From an uncultured Bacteroidia bacterium (GTDB lineage: Bacteria > Bacteroidota > Bacteroidia > Bacteroidales > UBA932): 64,000 bases of DNA. Where the stretch lies: the NCBI GenBank assembly GCA_902774145.1, contig CACYHC010000005.1, forward strand, positions 1 to 64,000, in the 5' to 3' direction. Under the pieces are notes generated by a model. The model had not been told where the DNA came from. It ran no database searches and saw nothing but the letters and a program-made list of their open reading frames with translations. Made by a program: the position numbers and the translations under genes. The first letter of the stretch is position 1, and each line of letters opens with the position of its first letter. Shown one piece after another: positions 61,630 through 64,000 of the stretch.

Positions 61630-62105
61630 TTTCGGATACGCACGGGGTATTCGACGAGCGCTTGAAGCCGTTCCTGGAACCCGTCGACGTGCTCTGGCAC
61701 GCCGGAGACTGGGGCGGGGACGAGGCTTTTTCTGCCCGAATCGAAGCGTTCAAGCCGGTTACCGGCGTGTACGGCAACTGCGACGGCAGTTCCATCCGCT
61801 ATGCCTATCCGGCTTCGCAGTTTTTCGAATGCGGGGGAATGCGCGTGCTGATGACGCATATCGGCGGCTCTCCCGGGCATTATTATCCGGAGGCGAAGCA
61901 GCTGATTGAGCGCTATCGCCCCCAGTTGTTTGTCTGCGGCCATTCCCACATACTGAAGGTGATGCGGGATACGCACTATGACCTGTTGTATGTCAATCCG
62001 GGCGCCTGTGGCTTGCAGGGCTGGCAACTGGTGCGGACCGCCCTGCGTTTCCGCATCGACGGGGGGAAGGTCTCCGATATGGAAGTATTTGAATTACAAC
62101 GATGA
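61614..62105 (+). CDS. YfcE/MJ0936-type metallophosphoesterase
   Basis: A 163-residue calcineurin-like phosphodiesterase. The metal-binding motifs are in order: SDTHG (D, H), HAGDWGG (GD), GNCDG (GNxD/C), MTHIGG and CGHSHI. Such proteins hydrolyse phosphodiesters, with bis-p-nitrophenyl phosphate used in vitro; the natural substrate is unknown. Last gene of the operon that starts at 56748. Confidence 0.93.
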   Translation: MYVGLISDTHGVFDERLKPFLEPVDVLWHAGDWGGDEAFSARIEAFKPVTGVYGNCDGSSIRYAYPASQFFECGGMRVLMTHIGGSPGHYYPEAKQLIERYRPQLFVCGHSHILKVMRDTHYDLLYVNPGACGLQGWQLVRTALRFRIDGGKVSDMEVFELQR

Positions 62106-62122
62106 AGATTTTCGCATTTTTT

Positions 62123-62153
62123 TTTGCTTTCTCATAAAAAGTGAATAAATTTG
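62123..62153 (+). promoter_or_regulatory. Consensus promoter of the cysteine-rich protein gene
   Basis: TTTG (62123-62126), exactly 19 nt, TAAATTTG (62146-62153). This is the best promoter match on the + strand in the window and predicts strong expression with a leader of about 40 nt before the ATG at 62201. Confidence 0.75.
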
Positions 62154-62200
62154 CGCCCGTTTTAGACGTATTACCGTTTAACCTATAAAAAAGTAGTAAA

Positions 62201-62458
62201 ATGAAGAAGGTTTTCATGACGCTCGCATTCGCCGCGATGCTCTTCGCTTCTGTTTCCTGCGCTTGCGGAAACTGCAAGAAGGCTGAGGCTGCTGCCGAGG
62301 AAGCTACGACTGAGGCTTGCGCTGCTTGCGCTGAGGCGGATTCCGCCGCTTGCGACAAGTGCTGCGCTGACTCCACCAAGGCTTGCGAGGAAGCTTGCGA
62401 AAAGGCTTGCGAAAAGGCTTGCGAAAAGGCTTGCGAGAAGTGCCCCAAGGCCGAGTAA
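62201..62458 (+). CDS. Small cysteine- and alanine-rich exported protein with KACE repeats
   Basis: An 85-residue protein of no family I know. The signal peptide ends in FASVSC, a plausible lipobox (Cys20). The mature part has 14 cysteines in 66 residues, first in irregular pairs (CACGNC, CAAC, CDKCC) and then in five four-residue repeats (K/E-A-C-E, residues 60-79) ending CPKAE. In a helix the repeat would line up cysteines near one face, suggesting metal or haem binding, or disulphide cross-linking. Alanine is coded mainly by GCT, unlike neighbours, a bias usual for highly expressed genes. Confidence 0.75.
   Translation: MKKVFMTLAFAAMLFASVSCACGNCKKAEAAAEEATTEACAACAEADSAACDKCCADSTKACEEACEKACEKACEKACEKCPKAE
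62378..62437 (+). repeat. Five tandem 12-bp repeats inside the cysteine-rich gene
   Basis: Units of the form aaggcttgcgaa at 62378, 62390, 62402, 62414 and 62426; three are identical or differ at one end base, and the second starts gaagc. Length is a multiple of three, so gain or loss of units keeps the frame. Confidence 0.9.
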
Positions 62459-62469
62459 TTTCCGGCGTT

Positions 62470-63147
62470 TTGGCGAATGCAAAAGGGAAGGCTACGAAGT
62501 TCGCAGCCTTTTTTTGTCTTATCACCACGCTCTGCAGCTGCCTGGGCGGGGGGAGTGGCCGTGTTCCGGAGGGGCTGGATATTTCCCATCACAATGTCGT
62601 GACGGACTGGAAGGCGGTCAAGGCCGATTTCATCTTCATCAAGGCCACGGAAGGCAGCAACTGGGTGGATCCGGACTGGAAGCGCAACCAAAGGGGGGCG
62701 CGGGCGGCGAAGATTCCCGTGGGCGCCTATCATTTTATGACCACGTCGTCGGATGCGGCTTCGCAGTTTGAAAATTTCCGGCGGACGGTCCACCGCGACG
62801 CCATCGATTTAATTCCCGTCCTGGATATCGAAAAACAGACGCCCGGCCATATCCTTTCCCGCCGGGACCTGCAGGCGCAGGTCCGCATCTGGGTGGACCT
62901 TTGCGAACAATACTACGGCAAGAAGCCGATTCTTTACAGTAAACAGGCTTTCTACCTGAAGAACTTTGCCGGATCCTTCGGGGATTGTCTCTACTGGTGC
63001 GGGGAGGTGGACTCCTCCGAAGCGTACGTCAGTTTTACCGACTGGAGCATCTGGCAGTACAAAATCTCCCATACCTCCGGCATCAAAGGAAAGGTGGACC
63101 ACAACCGGATGAGCCCCTACCACACTTTTGCCGAACTCTGGCTGTGA
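62470..63147 (+). CDS. GH25 lysozyme-like N-acetylmuramidase (lipoprotein)
   Basis: A 225-residue exported muramidase. No ATG fits; the TTG at 62470 yields a signal peptide with lipobox (FFCLITTLCSC). The GH25 core shows GLDISHHNVV (catalytic Asp), FIFIKATEGSNWVDPDW (Glu), GAYHFM, IPVLDIE and SDWSIW-like TDWSIWQYK. It cleaves the beta-1,4 link of peptidoglycan. The start region contains a hairpin with T-run that probably terminates the cysteine-rich gene, so little read-through may reach it. Confidence 0.85.
   Translation: MANAKGKATKFAAFFCLITTLCSCLGGGSGRVPEGLDISHHNVVTDWKAVKADFIFIKATEGSNWVDPDWKRNQRGARAAKIPVGAYHFMTTSSDAASQFENFRRTVHRDAIDLIPVLDIEKQTPGHILSRRDLQAQVRIWVDLCEQYYGKKPILYSKQAFYLKNFAGSFGDCLYWCGEVDSSEAYVSFTDWSIWQYKISHTSGIKGKVDHNRMSPYHTFAELWL
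62488..62515 (+). terminator. Hairpin terminator lying inside the lysozyme signal-peptide codons
   Basis: aaggct (62488-62493) pairs with agcctt (62505-62510), extended by cga/tcg inside, and is followed by a T run. It sits 30 nt after the stop of the cysteine-rich gene and 18 nt into the predicted lysozyme frame. Confidence 0.6.
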
Positions 63148-63165
63148 AAGCTCAGTAAAATTTTA

Positions 63166-63173
63166 TATATTTG
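63166..63173 (+). promoter_or_regulatory. -7 promoter element (TATATTTG)
   Basis: A perfect TAnnTTTG match 21 nt before the ATG at 63195; no clear -33 element. Confidence 0.5.
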
Positions 63174-63194
63174 CACGATTAAACTATTACTGCT

Positions 63195-63479
63195 ATGAAT
63201 CTCAGAGACATCAAGAAAGACATCGAGTACGTGCTTGGCGCATTTATCGAGGATTGTTCCGTCGTGGCGGCGGTGAACGGGAATGTTCCCGAGGAGAAGG
63301 TCGCCGGCCTGATGGAAGAGGCGATTGAGCTTTACAACACCCTCAGGGACAAGGTGAACGAGAAGTACGAGGGTTCTGCCAAGGCGCATTTCACCGGTCT
63401 GCGCAAAGAGATTCTCGAAAAGACCGACGCGCTGTACACCCGTCTGAGCGAAGCCGTCAGCGCCACCGCAAAGAAATAA
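63195..63479 (+). CDS. Small helical protein of unknown function
   Basis: A 94-residue cytoplasmic protein, all-helical by composition (MNLRDIKKDIEYVLGAFIED, then VAGLMEEAIELYNTLRDKVN). No signal, membrane segment or known motif. Its own promoter precedes it, and its stop overlaps the start of the SurA-like gene (TAATG), which suggests a link to envelope protein folding or simply shared transcription. Confidence 0.75.
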   Translation: MNLRDIKKDIEYVLGAFIEDCSVVAAVNGNVPEEKVAGLMEEAIELYNTLRDKVNEKYEGSAKAHFTGLRKEILEKTDALYTRLSEAVSATAKK

Positions 63480-64000
63480 TGCGGCGCATTCTCTTCACGA
63501 TGGTCCTGCTGCTGTCCCTGCCGCTGGCGGCGGGGGCGCAGAAGTATTCCGGCGGTGTCATCGACCGGGTAGCCGCCGTCGTGGGGAATGAGCTGATTAC
63601 CCTTTCCGATGTAGAATCGGAAATCCGCGTGGCGCACGCGCAGGGGCTTTCGTCGGACCGCGGTATGCGCTGTGAACTGCTGGAGAAGATGATGGAGACG
63701 AAGCTGCTGCTGATGCAGGCGCGTCTGGATTCCCTCTCTATCAATGCGGACAATGTGGAGGCGATGCTCTCGCAGCGCATCGATCAGGCGCGGACCGCCC
63801 TGGGCGGGGATGAGGCGCTGGAAGAGTACTTCGGGATGCCGCTCTACAAACTCCGCCAGGAATGGCGCCGGCAACTCGAAGAAAGTTCCCTCACCCAGCA
63901 GGAACAGCAGCAGGTGGCATCGACGATGCCCGAACTGACGCCCTATGACGTCCGGCAGTTCTTGGATACGGCGAACGTGGCGTCCCTGCCCGTCGTGCCT
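63479..64000 (+). CDS. SurA-like peptidyl-prolyl isomerase/chaperone, partial at the window end
   Basis: The first 174 codons of a periplasmic chaperone; the frame is still open at the window edge. Signal peptide RRILFTMVLLLSLPLAAGAQ, then VIDRVAAVVGNELITLSDVE, the hallmark of SurA/PpiC N-terminal domains, followed by KMMETKLLLMQARLDSL and a helical arm. The parvulin domain would lie beyond 64000. Expected to escort outer membrane barrels such as SusC. Confidence 0.88.
   Translation, partial: MRRILFTMVLLLSLPLAAGAQKYSGGVIDRVAAVVGNELITLSDVESEIRVAHAQGLSSDRGMRCELLEKMMETKLLLMQARLDSLSINADNVEAMLSQRIDQARTALGGDEALEEYFGMPLYKLRQEWRRQLEESSLTQQEQQQVASTMPELTPYDVRQFLDTANVASLPVVP

Noticed and set aside
62378..62437. 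Tandem repeats as a possible CRISPR array
   Set aside because: Units are 12 bp, contiguous, without spacers, and in frame within a coding region.

Overview
The window comes from a high-GC member of the Bacteroidales (phylum Bacteroidota). The evidence is: TAnnTTTG promoter -7 elements in front of most transcription units, few Shine-Dalgarno sites, a SusC/SusD pair, BACON and DUF4988-type lipoproteins, type IX secretion-like parts, an F-ATPase operon starting with atpD, and an rseC-rnfBCDGEA cluster. I cannot place it to genus; a Rikenellaceae/RC9-like or Cryptobacteroides-like gut lineage would fit the base composition. No rRNA, CRISPR array, insertion sequence or integrase was seen.

Layout: 50-5125 is a tight + strand operon (prenyl synthase, U32 peptidase-like protein, S41 protease, RdgB, RecO). 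A convergent sialate O-acetylesterase follows (5128-6597). The F1Fo ATP synthase operon (6653-13091, atpDCBEFHAG) ends at a hairpin terminator. From 31235 back to 13159 runs an 18-kb - strand block of nine packed genes: a repeat-domain lipoprotein, SusC, SusD, a zinc metallohydrolase lipoprotein, a DUF4302 protein, a BACON-like/choice-of-anchor lipoprotein, a subtilisin-like protease with a T9SS-like C-terminus, a PorV/PorQ-like barrel and a collagen-like DUF4988 lipoprotein. It reads as an outer-membrane acquisition system, probably for protein or peptide, with unknown substrate.

31394-34068 holds a membrane polyferredoxin plus a Tat-exported aldo/keto reductase with ferredoxin domain. Next come alaS, an in-frame LptG-like permease/methionyl-tRNA formyltransferase fusion, two M23 peptidases, a MerR regulator, a zinc-ribbon protein, dnaB, and the Rnf operon (rseC to rnfA). 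50463-55698 is a two-gene polysaccharide module (acetyl-esterase/heparinase-like fusion plus a heparinase II/III-like lyase). Its two promoters are near-copies, and it is flanked by gene relics (an AraC-type HTH tail and a signal-peptide stub), which suggests an inserted and eroding locus. Two tRNA genes (Met, Gln) enclose strongly structured spacer DNA. The right end is housekeeping: ispF, a lipid A acyltransferase, mutL, rhomboid, tsaC-like, rsmE, a phosphodiesterase, a cysteine-rich repeat protein, a GH25 lysozyme and the start of a SurA-like chaperone.

The most unusual items are: a three-copy ~105-bp intergenic palindromic element whose internal units change in concert between copies; the permease-formyltransferase fusion; the duplicated 61-bp promoter; a set of promoters placed so close to ATG that leaderless mRNAs are expected; the structured inter-tRNA elements; and the 14-cysteine repeat lipoprotein. 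All calls come from reading the sequence; no database search was run.
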